A DNA stretch of 64,000 nt from Hanleya hanleyi (GCA_036873755.1 JAVTVY010006765.1:1-64000); one strand, 5' to 3'; counted from the stretch's first letter, positions 35,991-46,884 are shown. Notes: a model not told the origin generated them from the sequence alone. Made by a program: numbers and translations.

Positions 35991-38160
35991 AAACCACATG
36001 CAGGTGTGCTTAAGTTTAAGGCTCCTCTGGGCAGTCATCTGTGAGATATGGTGGTAAAGAGGAACCAGACAGATGGATGTATGTGTATGATGATACCCCA
36101 AAGCCCACTTTAGCAGTAACCCACGATCAGACGTGTGTCGTGTATAAGGTCAGCAATCCTTGGCCTTATAATTCTTGAGACATTGTGACAAAAAAACATT
36201 TGCTAACAAATGGATCAGTTTTGATCAGATGCCACCCAAAAAATGGATCAATCTGTAAGGTTTTCTTTGTGCTCATTTTCTACATGCATCTGTGAGCCAA
36301 GTTGGGGATTCCTAAATATCATTCTGGAGATATGGTGGTAATGAGAAAACAGACAGATGGATGTACGGACATGACAACAATATTCCAAAGTCAATTTTGG
36401 CAGTACAGCACATGACCAGATAAGTGTCTGGTAAAATTTCAGCGAGCCTAGGCCTTATGATTCATGAGATATGGTTGTAACAAGCAATTGGTGAGAAACT
36501 GACATAATTTGACTTGGTTACCCAGAGAAAAATGGTCTATCTCAATGATTTTCAATATCTCAATGATATTGCAATGTGACCATATGCATGTTCAGAGTTC
36601 GAATTTGGCACCTGTCCGTCAGTCCGACTGGTACAAAATCAAACGGACTGGTGTGAGTGACTGAACAACAAGTCCGTCGGACTGGTAACAAAAAAGCTCT
36701 CAGTTCATTTGTGTAAACTATTTCTCTGGATATCTCCGCACAATTTGTAAAGAATGAAAAACGAATGTCTGTTTTCGGTTACCCGACCGAGTCTAAATAA
36801 ATCGTGTGAGTCTAAAAAAAATTCTAGCAAATTCCAACGAAATCACGACCACGATCGCGTTTTACGACAACAACAACAACCGTAAAGCGGTACGAACACG
36901 GTCAGCATACCGTAAAGTGTGACTGTAATGCAGCATGGCAATGCAGGTTGGTGATCTTTTCAGGAAATAAAGCTCCCAATTCCAGGTCGGGAATCGAGAA
37001 ATCAGCAAAATGATTACGCTTCAATCGACCTGATCATGTTTACCAGGACAATTTTAAACATATTCTCCATCAACTTGGAAAGAAATCTACTGATTGTTTG
37101 GCTTGAAATGGCGTTTGTTGATGCAGTGTTTTTCGCGATGACACGTGCAGTCAAAGTCTAGCCGACGGGGTTTATCGTCTGATTATCTTCAATGCGCTCA
37201 AGAAATTCAAGAAATGCACAATTATTAATTTCTTATTTCGTAGCAACCATCACAGAGCACAAAATATTCATGATGACAAATGTTCCCACATCATCTTTTA
37301 TTTAATATTAACGGACTAGTAAAAATATTTGCGGACTGGTTACATTTTTGGCTCACCAGTCCGGTGGACTGGTTCAAATTTTTCTTAAATTCGAACACTG
37401 ATGTTGATGGTAAGTTTGGTGTTCCCAGGCATAATAGTTCTTCAGATATGGTGTTAATGAGAAAATGGAGATGGACCGACTTGCATGATGCTGAAAATAC
37501 CCCAAGTTGGCCAAGGGGTGAAAACCTAATATTGCACATATGCAAGTAGTAACTGAGATATGGACTGGACAATCATATACTGATGTTGATGATGAAGGGC
37601 TATAACTCTTGCCTACAAGGTACTAAGCATCTTCTCTGTAAGTTTTCCATCAAATAGTAAATGAGATGTGGACCAGACAATCATATATAAATTTTGATGA
37701 TAGAAGGGCCAATAAATCTGAGAAAAATAAACAAAACCGGCAAATAACTGAACTCCATGTAAGCTCGAATCAATTTGTAAGTGAGATACAGCCTGGACAA
37801 CAATGTTCTATAGCATATATTGATGTCATCGATAAAGATCAACAACTCTGTGGAAAATTACTGAAAGGAGTGAAAAAAAACCCCTGACTCTGAACATCTG
37901 CATGGTACTAAGCATCTTCCAATGTAAGTTTTGAAGTTGTCAATCAAATAGTATCCAAGAAATGATTTTGGTTTGCATATACATGTATTGATCTCGAGGA
38001 AAAGGGCCAAAACTGAGGGGGGGGAAATCATCAAAACGGACAAAAAACATCACAGTGCACATCTACAAGGCACTAAGTATCTTCAATTGTAAATTTTGAA
38101 GATTTTGATCTGTTAATAGTTTAGATTTCATCTGGACATGTTTGCATGGCCATAGAGATG
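35991..38160 (+). mobile_element. HINE-related repeat region with several unit types
   Basis: Units carry 'GAGATATGGTGGTAA..GA', 'ACAGACAGATGGATGTA' and 'GACATGACAACAATATTCCAAAG' phrases. A 3'-end-like hairpin (ACCCCAAGTTGGCCAAGGGGTG) is at 37498-37519. After it come more units with 'GGACAATCATATA', 'GAAGGGC' and 'AAGCATCTTC'. It was interrupted by a hAT-like element at 36593-37400; joining the flanks gives a unit resembling CATATGGATGTGCATGGTAAGTTTGG of copy D. Confidence 0.6.
36593..37400. mobile_element. 808-bp hAT-like element with 5-bp target duplication
   Basis: The ends CAGAGTTCGAATTT (36593) and AAATTCGAACACTG (ending 37400) are inverted repeats with one mismatch, flanked by ATGTT (36588-36592 and 37401-37405). 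Just inside each end are palindromic GTCCG..CGGACTGG phrases (AGTCCGTCGGACTGG; CCAGTCCGGTGGACTGG). Excision restores a HINE unit across the site. No transposase frame. Confidence 0.85.
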
Positions 38161-38245
38161 GATGGATGGACAAGCAAATTGACTCATCTATGCAATCCCT
38201 TCTCTATTTAGAGGGATGTATAATAATGGAAGGAGTATCTCAGGC

Positions 38246-38443
38246 CTTGTTTTTTATCGAAATTTACGGGAATCCAAACAGATTCTCCAAATCCAATTCA
38301 CAGAAATCTAACTTGAACGCTATAATTTCTATACAGATTGGTAAGATATTATGGGAATCTGTCTCATTCCTGCGAATTCGGGAGTGCTTATGGAAATCGG
38401 TTGCCCGAATTCCTGTGGAAAAGCAAACTCCCCCCTAGAATTA
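38246..38443. mobile_element. Degraded relative of the 195-bp MITE at 24440
   Basis: The left end CAGGCCTTGTTTTTTATC followed by ACGGGAATCC matches the reverse complement of the right end of the 24440 element. The right end (AATTCCTGTGGAAAAGC) is decayed. Length is about the same. No clear target duplication. Confidence 0.6.
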
Positions 38444-39019
38444 GAACTCTGCATCCAGACATTTACACAGAAGTGTCAAAACTATTTTATTACCACCCGT
38501 CAAGCTGTTACAGTAATATTTGGGATATGTTTACAGTGGTTCTCTTAAATTGCTTCCGTTGTTTACGTTTCCTATTTCAAATTAAACTCAAATCACACTT
38601 TCCTTGTCAGTGGTAAAAGATAAGTTATAAAATTTCAAATAGTCTGCTGCTTTGGTTACTACATTGCTCAAAGAATTGCAGAGAAGGTGTCAAATTAAGA
38701 ACATGTCTTACAACACTGTATACATTAGCCTCCTGAGTCGCCAGTCTGCAGCTTTTGAAAGACACAAAATCTTTTGAGCTTTGACCTTCTTCTTGAAAGA
38801 TCTAGGACACAGACATTTGAAAGATATTAGGAAATATCAGGTCACTTAATTCACTACCACCTGCTCTATTTCCCAGGGTTTGGTTTACACACCAACTGAC
38901 CTGCCTAAAACATCAAACATATGGGCAAAACTTCAAGCATACATGTACATTAAACCCTAACTATCCACAGTTCTCATTGGACATCATCGCTGTCCAACAA
39001 GGGGAAAAAATCAACCATA
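38444..39019. other. No feature recognised
   Basis: Plain sequence. Confidence 0.4.
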
Positions 39020-39118
39020 GAGGTCCATGTCCCCCGCCAGCAGCACCAGTTATGGTGGATTGGATCCATGATAACTGGTGATGCTGCTTCAGGTGGGGGG
39101 GGGGTGGTAGATTTTTGT

Positions 39119-39149
39119 TTGATCAATGATATCCCATATCATTGATCAA
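39119..39149. repeat. Perfect hairpin, 14-bp arms
   Basis: TTGATCAATGATAT and its exact inverse flank a CCC loop. It lies about 90 bp inside the 5' end of the HINE at 39020, where other HINEs also have a small hairpin. Confidence 0.9.
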
Positions 39150-39209
39150 GAGTATGATTTTGAAAATGGAGATCTGTCCGATGAGCCATACATTCCACAA
39201 GTCAATGCA

Positions 39210-40938
39210 CAGGGGTTATTCTTGACAAAAAAATTTCATCTACTCAATTTCTGAATTCAATAAAACTTTTTTTTTGCCTAAATAATGCCTAAAACTCAAT
39301 TTTTCCCGATTTTCATCGAATGAAGTATGAAAACTCAATTTTTCCCAATTTTCATCGAATGAAGTGCGAAAACTCAATTTTTAGTGCCTTTTCATCTTAG
39401 AAATAGGAAGAATCGATCATTCAGTAGTTTTAGTCCGAGCTTAATGCAGGTGTCAAGCGAACCACTCCCGGGGTTTGGTGGGACTAATGGAATTTACACA
39501 TGAATGCCTGCATAAACAATGGAATCCCACCAAGCCCCACCCCCAGAAAAGACTTACTCCAGTACGGGATGCAAAGTGTGTAAAATCCCCGCAACGAGGC
39601 AATCTCTCACCCCTCTCATGTCCGAGGTTGGGGGGATTCGTTGGCGGGCCCCTGCATGAGTTCTGACATTCATGCAAGACAGAAGCAGTCAACAGTTTCT
39701 TTATATTTTCTGGTATTTTGAATGGTCCCCATTTACTTCTCGATTATAAATAAATACATCGATTCGGTATTCCAGCGCAACCAAACCACCACCAGTGAGG
39801 CCCACTAAAGAAAAATGATTCTTTATCATCCAAGCGCGCATCACATAAAAACACCCGCATGTACAAAATTGTAATACCCACAAAAAAAAGAGATTGTGTA
39901 CGGGCGTTTCAGAGGTATATTTCTTCCAGTGTAAATCTAAATGATGAAAAATTCTTCTGTGCTTGAAAACAGCTGATGCATACACAGGTTTGCAGTATGC
40001 ATCTCAAATGTCAGTTGTATGGCCAGCATTTTGGTTGGCTTTCAGAAAAATGAATATAAAATGCGCCCTCCATCACGTTATTTTTCACCCCCTCTACAAC
40101 ATTGTGTTGTTGTTGTTGCGCACCAATACCGAACCGACGTGTTGTGAAAATCAAAGTTCTTGTCTCGCATTTTCGATTACATAATCTATTCATGGAGACA
40201 CTTTACATTTCTTGACATTTGGCAGCTCTACATATATCATCCCGCCTACTTTCACTTTCAGCGACGTGCAAATGCCTGCGTCTGACTCTCCCCATTTACT
40301 GGAGTTTATTATTGATCATCGACGAGGAGTCAACTGTATGAATGTCTCCATGCATAGATCTTTATTCACTTCTTTATTTTTCTAAGTTCAGTTTTTCAGC
40401 ATTTTAAATCCCAATCCTTGACATTTCACCTGTACATTCACATCAACTCTGGAACGATATGTTCGCAACCGCAGCACCTCCATCAGTCTCAGACGAGTTC
40501 TTCTGTCTGTGGTATTCATGGCGGGAACTGTCGTCGATAAGGTAAACACCACATGACCACACCACATCCTGGTACCCGGAGTCGGAAATCGCCAACCCCA
40601 GTTTCCCCTCATAAAGAAATACAGGCGAGGGTTCCCCACATACACCGCATGCAAAGTGGAACAAAACGTATGCTGTGCGTATAACAACAACAACGCACAC
40701 ATCGCTCTTCCGCCACGTGAGTGCAGTCTTTTCTTTCTTCTCGCGAGCTGTATTATCTTTGCATTTCGTTACAGAAACTCAATTTTATTGAAGGAAACTC
40801 AATTTTTTCAAATGTCCGAAAAATAAAATACTCAATTTTTTCATGGAAAACTCAATTTCCAAAAAAACGTCAAAACTCAATTCTTATTTGTTTTTCATCG
40901 GGGTTACCCCGATGAAAAACTGTCAAGAAAAACCCCTG
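39210..40938. mobile_element. 1,729-bp hAT-like element with 5-bp target duplication
   Basis: The ends CAGGGGTTATTCTTGACA (39210) and TGTCAAGAAAAACCCCTG (ending 40938) are inverted repeats with one mismatch, flanked by ATGCA (39205-39209 and 40939-40943). Removal restores a HINE unit (AAGTCAATGCAGTTGGATAG). Both subterminal zones carry repeated AAAACTCAATTTTT phrases, with at least six on the right. The interior shows no transposase; the best frame (40388-40702, minus) has no known domain. Confidence 0.85.
40890..40920. repeat. Near-perfect palindrome overlapping the right terminus of the hAT-like element
   Basis: GTTTTTCATCGGGGT and ACCCCGATGAAAAAC pair completely around a single T. The right arm is part of the element's extended terminal repeat. 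The left terminus lacks an equivalent palindrome. Confidence 0.9.
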
Positions 40939-42495
40939 ATGCAGTTGGATAGTTCGAGTTATTTTCCAGACAAGATCCAACTACTGAAAATGCAAGACAG
41001 CTGGCAGTTTTTTTGTATTACACAGGTAACTGAAAAGCAATCCCAACAGTCTGTTCACCGATGTCAAGACACTATTCAAGTTTGAAGTCTATCAGTTCAA
41101 CCATTCTCGAGTTACTGGTCAGAAAAGAAATGTGCAAAGAACCAAATGCTGACAATGCAAAATGGCTGATGGCGGCCATTTTGGATTACACAGGTAACTG
41201 AAAGCAATCACAACTGCTCTCTCACTGCTTGAAGTCAATTCACTCTTCAACTTTAAGGTTCATCAGTTAAATAGTTCTCGAGTTATTGGTCGGACAAGAA
41301 GTGTGTAACGATCCAACGGCTGACAATGCTAGATGGCTGATGGTGGTCATCTTGGATTACACAGATAACTGAAAAGCAATCCCAACCGTCCTCTTGCTGG
41401 AAGTTTGAAGTTGATCAGTTCACTTATTCTCGATTTATTGCCCAGACAAGATCCAAACACATAAAATTCAAGATGGCCACCTTGGATTATGCAGGTAATT
41501 GAAAAGCAATCCCAACTGTCCTCTCAACTTTCCAAGTTTGAAGTCGATCAGGTCAATAGTTCTCATGTTTTTGGTCAGACAAGAAATGCGTAAAGATTTG
41601 ACAATGCAAGATGGCTGATGGTGGCCATCTTAGATTATACAGGTAACTGAAAAGCAATCCCAACTGTTCCCTCACCGATGTCAAGGCACTCTCCAAGTTT
41701 GAAGTCAATCAGTTGAATAGTTCTCGAGTTATTGGTCGGACAAGAAAAATATAAAGATCCAACTGCTGAAATCCAAGATGGCTGATGGGGGCCATCTTGG
41801 ATTACGCAGGTAACTGAAAAGCAATCCCAACCATCCTCTCACCAGTGGCAAGCCACTCTCCAAGTTTGAAATCGATCAGTTCAATCAGTCTTGAGTTATT
41901 GCCCGGACAAGATCCAAGCGCTTAAAATTCAAGATGGCTGACTGTGGCCATCTTGGATTATACAGGTAACTGAAAAGCAATCCCAACTGTTCCCTCACCG
42001 ATGTCAAGGCACTCTCCAAGTTTGAAGTCGATCGGTTGAACAGTTCTCGAGTTATTGGTCGGACAAGAAATGTGTAAAGATCCAACTCCTGAAATCCAAG
42101 ATGGCTGATCGTGGCCATCTTGGACTATGCAGGTAACTGAAATCCAATCCCAACCATCCTCTCACAGATGTCAAGACACTCTCCAAGTTTGAAGTTGATC
42201 GGTTCAATAGTTCTCGAGTTATCGTTCGAACAAGAAATCTGTAAAGAAACAACTGCTGAAATCCAAGATGGCTGATGGTGGCCATCTTGGATTACGCAGG
42301 TAACTGAAAAGCAATCCCAACTCTCCTCTCACCGATGTTAAGACACTCTGCAAGTTTGAAGTCGATCGGTTCAATGGTTTTCGAGTTATTGGTCGTACAA
42401 GAAATGTGTAATGGGAAGACGGAATTACGGAATAACAGAATTACGGATGCCTTGTGTTTCTAAGTCCCCCCACTTATGTGGCGGGGGACAATAAC

Positions 42496-42895
42496 CCTGA
42501 TCAGACTGTTGCATGTGGTTCCTCTGTGAGACACACTGAAGTACCAATAAACTCATTACATCACTCTCAAAGAAGGCATGACACAGCGATCCACTGTCCA
42601 GGCATTACAGGCATCCTGAGGCATTTTTTAGTACAAGTAAACTAATAATGTATCTAACACAATTCGGGTATGCTGAAATCGAAAATCGCCGTTACCAAAA
42701 TATCTTTTGCCATTAAGGATCCAAAATGGCGTATCAAAGATGGCCGCCCAAAACACGATTTTCTGACATACAGCCATTTGTGATGCTTTATATGCATATT
42801 CTGATTCATTTAATTTCTGATTCTATTAGAGCAGAAGAACAAACATACAAAAACAAAATACTGAAATTACCAAAACTGAAGAATGGGTATGGGTG
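42496..42895. other. No feature recognised
   Basis: Plain sequence; 'AAAATGGCG..AAAGATGGCCGCC' at 42720-42750 is probably a repeat scrap. Confidence 0.4.
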
Positions 42896-43335
42896 GAACT
42901 GACGTCATTCTGCACATGCGCAGTAAAAAGGGCATTGGAATGGACTTTTTGGGGTAAACATGAACCATCTGTGGTCCTAATAGGCCGTGTAGGGTGTCAA
43001 ATTGAAGCTCTCGTGGTGTAGACCACGAATTGGGGAATGTCCACGTCATCTGTGACGTCATCAATACGAGTGGTAGCGAAAGCGCCCATTTTAGGTGTGC
43101 CTAGGGATGTGTGTTGAGGGACCATTCTTGTTCCGAATGGGATGTGTGGGGTATCATAGTGAAGCTTTCGTGGGACAGAGTCCGACTGGTCTGGCGTGTC
43201 GTGGAAGTAAGGGATATGATGCCCATGCGCAGACACTCCGAGCTCCAAACACCCAACTGTCCCATCCCCGATCTCTGATCTCCCGACTGCCTCATCCCCG
43301 AGCTCCGAGCACCCAACTGTTCCATCCTTGAGCTC
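42896..43335 (+). promoter_or_regulatory. Upstream module array: CRE (TGACGTCA) and GCGCATGC motifs
   Basis: Two related units of roughly 150 bp (42900-43020 and 43060-43240) share 'GGAATG', 'GGGTNTCA..TGAAGCTNTCGTGG' and flanking sites. CRE octamers are at 42900-42907 and 43053-43060. ATGCGCAG cores resembling NRF-1 sites are at 42916-42923 and 43225-43232. From 43235 a short repeat CCGAGCTCCGAGCACCCAAC runs to the TATA box at 43348. Homologous units in the opposite orientation are at 49850-50240. The location directly before the zinc-finger frame suggests promoter-proximal control, which is inference from motifs only. Confidence 0.5.
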
Positions 43336-43347
43336 CGAGCTCTTGCA

Positions 43348-43353
43348 TATAAA
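43348..43353 (+). promoter_or_regulatory. TATA box upstream of the zinc-finger ORF
   Basis: GCATATAAAC stands 64 bp before the ATG at 43412, a normal distance for a TATA box plus a short leader. Confidence 0.5.
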
Positions 43354-43411
43354 CACGACATACATCTGTGAAAGCTTCATTATACGCCGGTTGTCCGTGG
43401 AGACGAGAGCC

Positions 43412-43597
43412 ATGGTTTATGCATGTCACTTGTGTTCGAAGTCATTTTCCACGCCATTTAATCTACATAGACATTTGCTTTCCATACATAATAATCGTAT
43501 AGAGCAAATCCATCTCATGGAACGGAGTCTCGACAACGAGCAAATTCAAAATACGCACGAAGAACGATCAACACCTACGTCACACGCGAGAGTATGA
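43412..43597 (+). CDS. Small C2H2 zinc-finger protein (61 residues)
   Basis: The frame starts at MVYACHLCSKSF and has one classical C2H2 finger, C5-x2-C8-x12-H21-x4-H26, with the expected aromatic F12 and hydrophobic L18 between Cys and His pairs. The rest is polar and ends at 43597. I chose the ATG at 43412 over the upstream one at 43328 because it starts just before the finger and follows the TATA box at a plausible distance. It sits four bases before the packaging-ATPase remnant. Such a small finger protein next to an A32-like ATPase suggests an accessory or regulatory protein of a virus-like element rather than a host transcription factor. The finger call is firm; the role is inferred. 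Confidence 0.65.
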   Translation: MVYACHLCSKSFSTPFNLHRHLLSIHNNRIEQIHLMERSLDNEQIQNTHEERSTPTSHARV

Positions 43598-43600
43598 GAG

Positions 43601-44200
43601 CATCCCTATACGATGACGGTGAGCGGTCCTACGCGATGTGGAAAGACGTCCTGGGTGATGATATTCTTAGAAGAAGGGCCCCTCGGCTATACCCGTATAG
43701 TTTGGTGTTATAGCCAGTGACAGTCTGCCTACGAAACTACAAGATTATAGAATGTGAGCTTCGTCCCAGGGATCCCTCACGATATCGATCAAGCGTATTT
43801 CTTCGACCCCGAGCTGACCAACGTGGTAGTGTTAGATGATCTTCTGAGTGCGGCCAAGGACAATTCACACGTTGTCTCACTCTTTTATCAAAGGATCCCA
43901 TCATCGCAATCTGTCCGTCATCTATCTGACCCAGAATCTCTTTCCTCAAGGGAAGGCGTCTACAGATATTGCCTTGAACTGCCAATACGCTGTGTTGTTC
44001 TCCAATCCCATCGATAGAGCACAAATCCGTATGTTTGGTAGTTGAGTTTATCCTCAGAACATTGACCATTTCATGCAGGCGTTTCAAGGCGCGACAAGTT
44101 CGTAGACTGAAAAGCTCATACCCCCGAAGATTGCCGGTTGACAACCCACCTGTTACCCGGCGAGGGGTCACAACAACGTCATATATCCCTACACGATCTC
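43601..44200 (+). pseudogene. FtsK/HerA-superfamily (A32-like) DNA-packaging ATPase, broken
   Basis: A P-loop (GPTRCGKT, 43625-43648) in a 'TMTVSGPTRCGKTSW' setting is followed by RIVWCYSQ, FVPGIP and the Walker B strand VVVLDD (43823-43840). After a frame change near 43885 comes KGSHHRNLSVIYLTQNLF, then QIRMFG near 44030. This order is what I know of the packaging ATPases of Polinton/Maverick, adintovirus-type and similar DNA elements, where 'KGSHHRNLS..Q' is the sensor region. Breaks: in-frame stops TGA at 43718 and TAG at 43748, the frame change near 43885, a TGA at 44043, and a third frame from about 44110. No intact start precedes the P-loop. It would have pumped element DNA into capsids; here it cannot be made in full. 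Confidence 0.8.
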
Positions 44201-44384
44201 CCGAGTCCACACCTGGCAGCACCCGTCCAGCAGCAGAAACCCACCCCCATACAGCGGGTCCTCATCATCATACCATCAGTCTCGGAATATCACCCAACCG
44301 TGAAGGACCATCGCAAACCCGTACAACGGAATGAACACAATGTGAACTCAAGGCTATGGAAGCATAAATTTGTTCAAAGAAAGT

Positions 44385-44693
44385 ATGGACGCCGAGATGA
44401 GCAATACTTTGGGGGACATAGAAAACAAGTTTCACCACAAAGGGTATTCGAAAGAGGAAGCCGCAATTTTAGCCCATGACACATTGGCACTTTACGTCAG
44501 CATGACAGGCTTTACGTCAGCAGTATGCCGACCTAGCGACCCATATAAAATTGCAGGACAAGGACCCGGTCCATATGGAAATCGAAAGAACAGCGTCGAT
44601 GTTGAAAACCTCGGACATGAACTGGAAAGCGGTGTATGTCATAGCAATAGCACAAAAGAAACATTGTTTGAACGTGTCATTGAAAGGCATTAA
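44385..44693 (+). CDS. Unrecognised ORF downstream of the ATPase remnant
   Basis: It is open from 44370; the ATG at 44385 (MDAEMSNTLGDIENKF) gives 102 residues. The first 40 are charged and probably helical (KGYSKEEAAILAHDTLA), the rest Gly/Pro/Asn-containing. No cysteines pair, and there is no signal peptide or membrane segment. In related elements as I remember them, a short protein with a similar acidic N-terminus often follows the ATPase, but I cannot confirm homology. It is intact, unlike its neighbour, which may be chance. Confidence 0.4.
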   Translation: MDAEMSNTLGDIENKFHHKGYSKEEAAILAHDTLALYVSMTGFTSAVCRPSDPYKIAGQGPGPYGNRKNSVDVENLGHELESGVCHSNSTKETLFERVIERH

Positions 44694-44851
44694 GATAGAG
44701 CGTTGAGACGAGCGTTAAGGCGTAACGACGGGCGTTGACGAACGTCATTGCATTTCAATGAATTAGTGTCAATTCCATGAAAATCAGAGCTTCTGAGCTA
44801 TTTCACCAGGGCGTTGAAGCGTTAAGCTGGGCGTGGGCTGGCGTTACTGTC
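44694..44851 (+). promoter_or_regulatory. Spacer with GCGTTAAGG-type repeats
   Basis: Phrases GAGCGTTGAGACGAGCGTTA, AGGCGTAACG, GGGCGTTGA and GGGCGTTGAAGCGTTAAGC recur between the two ORFs. A cleaner version of the same repeat (GGCATTAAGATAGGGCGTTA) is at 49490-49571, which ties the two regions to one element family. Confidence 0.45.
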
Positions 44852-44859
44852 TATAAAAG
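44852..44859 (+). promoter_or_regulatory. TATA box
   Basis: CTATAAAAGC lies 53 bp before the ATG at 44905, matching the layout at 43348/43412. Confidence 0.55.
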
Positions 44860-44904
44860 CAAGTGTATTACCAAAACACGCACAGTCGACGTTCAACCCT
44901 CAAC

Positions 44905-45298
44905 ATGGCTTATACTTGCTCTTGCGAAAAGCACGTTCACCAGACGTTACGATGTGATGCGATACGAGAAGAATATACACATGGGATTGAAGCCTACGAG
45001 GAGTCCTTGGAGGCGGATGCCGATACAGAGACTGCTGAGAGTCCACCGACTGATACAGAAACAGAGACTGCTGAGAGACTATTTACTTTATACAGAGAGT
45101 ATGATCTCAGATAGTCAGCCTACATCCCAGGGCAGTGAGGAAGAACCTACCACCTGGAATCGTATTAATAGCTATGATGCGGTAATCGAAAACGCCGGAC
45201 AGGATAACTTTCAACAGGCGTACATCCAATACGCCCCTGTCTCAGGAAAACAGCCATGGCAATCTATGAATGGTATAGCCTGCTCCCGCTTGAAATGA
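44905..45298 (+). pseudogene. Acidic ORF with N-terminal Cys/His, probable frameshift
   Basis: The first frame begins MAYTCSCEKHVHQTLRC and runs 69 residues to a stop at 45112-45114. It has a strongly acidic Thr/Glu repeat (TETAESPPTDTETETAE). From about 45095 a second frame continues with equally protein-like content (SDSQPTSQGSEEEP, then NSYDAVIENAGQDNFQQAY) to 45298. The two probably belonged to one protein broken by a single-base change near 45095-45110. No domain is recognised. The TATA box 53 bp upstream and the position after the ATPase point to a gene of the same element. Confidence 0.4.
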
Positions 45299-45675
45299 AA
45301 GGCGATATTTCAATTATTTTGACAATGGTGTTACCACACAAGCGTTAATCTGTTCCTGTTACGCTGAAGGTGTTCCTGGGACTGAATTAATGAGGAAAGT
45401 TCAAACTATAAATAAAGAAAATGTAGGTTAGAAAAACTGACAGAAAAATACTATTCCGGTTATATAAATAAGCATCACTGTCATCAGAGCAGCCGTCAAC
45501 ATTCGGTTGGCATATATGATAGAGTATGTCGCAGCTAAACAGTTATGTGTAGAAAGTTTCAGCTTGTGTATAACCTATATATGTCGTGTCGGCCTTTGAC
45601 ACATATCATTTGATACTCGCCAACCTGCCCAAATCAGGGTTTCAGGTAATTCCTTACAACGTCAATCAATTTTAA
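45299..45675. other. Unassigned; TATA-like box at 45461-45470
   Basis: TATATAAATA at 45461 is followed by no credible frame. It may be the promoter of a gene lost when later insertions landed. Confidence 0.35.
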
Positions 45676-46257
45676 TTAACCCTATTTGGCCTGGGCTTTT
45701 TGGGACGTATCCTGGCCTGGGGGGGGGGGGGGCCCTAATTATTTTTCTTAATTATTTTTCTTAACCCTTGAGCTAGGGGGCTGAAACTTACCACACTATA
45801 CCCTTGGATCAAGCTCTACCAGAAAATGTAAAAAAATTCAAGATGGCCCCTTTGATGACGTCATTTAAAAAACGGCATTTTTTGGTCGATTTTTCGGTCA
45901 GATTTTCTGAATTTTTTACTAATGCAATTTCTCTGCGAAAAACTGCATGATAAATTAGTAATGTGAAGTGAAATAGAATAGTTTCTGTCCACTTTTCATC
46001 GCGGAAAAGCAGAAATTTTGAAGAAATATGACGAAAAAATTCACTTTCCTGGTACCCCACGTGGTCGCCATCTTGAATTTACCCATGATTCTCTGCTCGG
46101 GGGCTCATGCAAATAGGCTCAAAATGACCCTGAATATGATAAACGATAAAGTCACGGAGTTTCAGTTCTCCATTTTTTGTCGTTCGGAAGATAGCGCAGA
46201 AAGTTTGGTGGGGGGGGGGGGGGCATTTCCCCCGCCCACCAGGCCAAGTAGGATTAA
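45676..46257. mobile_element. piggyBac-like MITE, ~574 bp between TTAA sites
   Basis: TTAACCCTATTTGGCCTGG at 45676 is mirrored by CCAGGCCAAGTAGGATTAA ending at 46257. The TTAA + CCCTA / TCCTA terminus is typical of piggyBac. Both subterminal zones have long G runs (45720-45732 and 46210-46223). The interior includes 'TTGATGACGTCATTTAAAAA' and 'GTCGCCATCTTGAATTTACC', with no transposase. Confidence 0.85.
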
Positions 46258-46884
46258 CTAATTAGCTGTAACCGGGAATTTGTAATGCATTTTTATTGCT
46301 TATTATTCTCAACGAACTCATAGCAATATTTCATCCTCTTCATTGGCATTCATGGACCCCTGATTCAGTCCAAGGGTGATCGTCGATCTATAGGTGTGAA
46401 TCAATTATTACATTTTGTCTACTTTGACGTCATGTTTTAATTAACAATTTTCGGAATGTTAACGTGGAAAGATATTCTGGTAACAAGCAGATTTGGAACT
46501 TGTTACCAGCTTGTACTAAAAAATGCCTCAGGAATATTTTCTAGAGGCTTTTTCTGAATTTTCCACCTGTCTTTTACTGGAATGGATATTTGTGAAAAAT
46601 CTGCAAATATACCATCTCAGCACTTCAGGTGAATCTCTGAGGTTCGAGGTGACTGTAGGCGCATTCTGGTAAATTTTTCTTGCAAATAAATTTTAAGTGA
46701 TCACTGACATAGTTTTTTTCCTTACAAATAATTACTGATCTTTCAACTATTTTGCCCATCAAAATCCATTGGATCCCGAATAATATGGAGAAAATCGCAT
46801 GCAGCCTGTAATTATTATCTGAAGCTGGGAACCAGGCAATAGGTTGTCACTTGGATCCTTGTTATTCAAACGCAGAAAAGAAGC
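46258..46884. other. No feature recognised
   Basis: Plain sequence. Confidence 0.4.

Larger units (their letters stand above)
39020..42495 (+). mobile_element. HINE-like element with GTCCCCCGCC ends, split by a hAT-like insertion
   Basis: The 5' end GTCCCCCGCCAGCAGCACC (39029) is the inverse of the 3' GTGGCGGGGGACAAT (42478-42491), which is one arm of the hairpin GTCCCCCCAC / GTGGCGGGGGAC (42464-42489). Two 5' hairpins follow the start (AGCAGCACCAGTTAT with its mate; 39119-39149). From 40939 to 42410 stand nine units of 155-168 bp with GGTAACTGAAAAGCAATCCC and an internal hairpin AAGATGGC / GCCATCTT. The hAT-like insert at 39210-40938 breaks the first unit. Confidence 0.75.
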
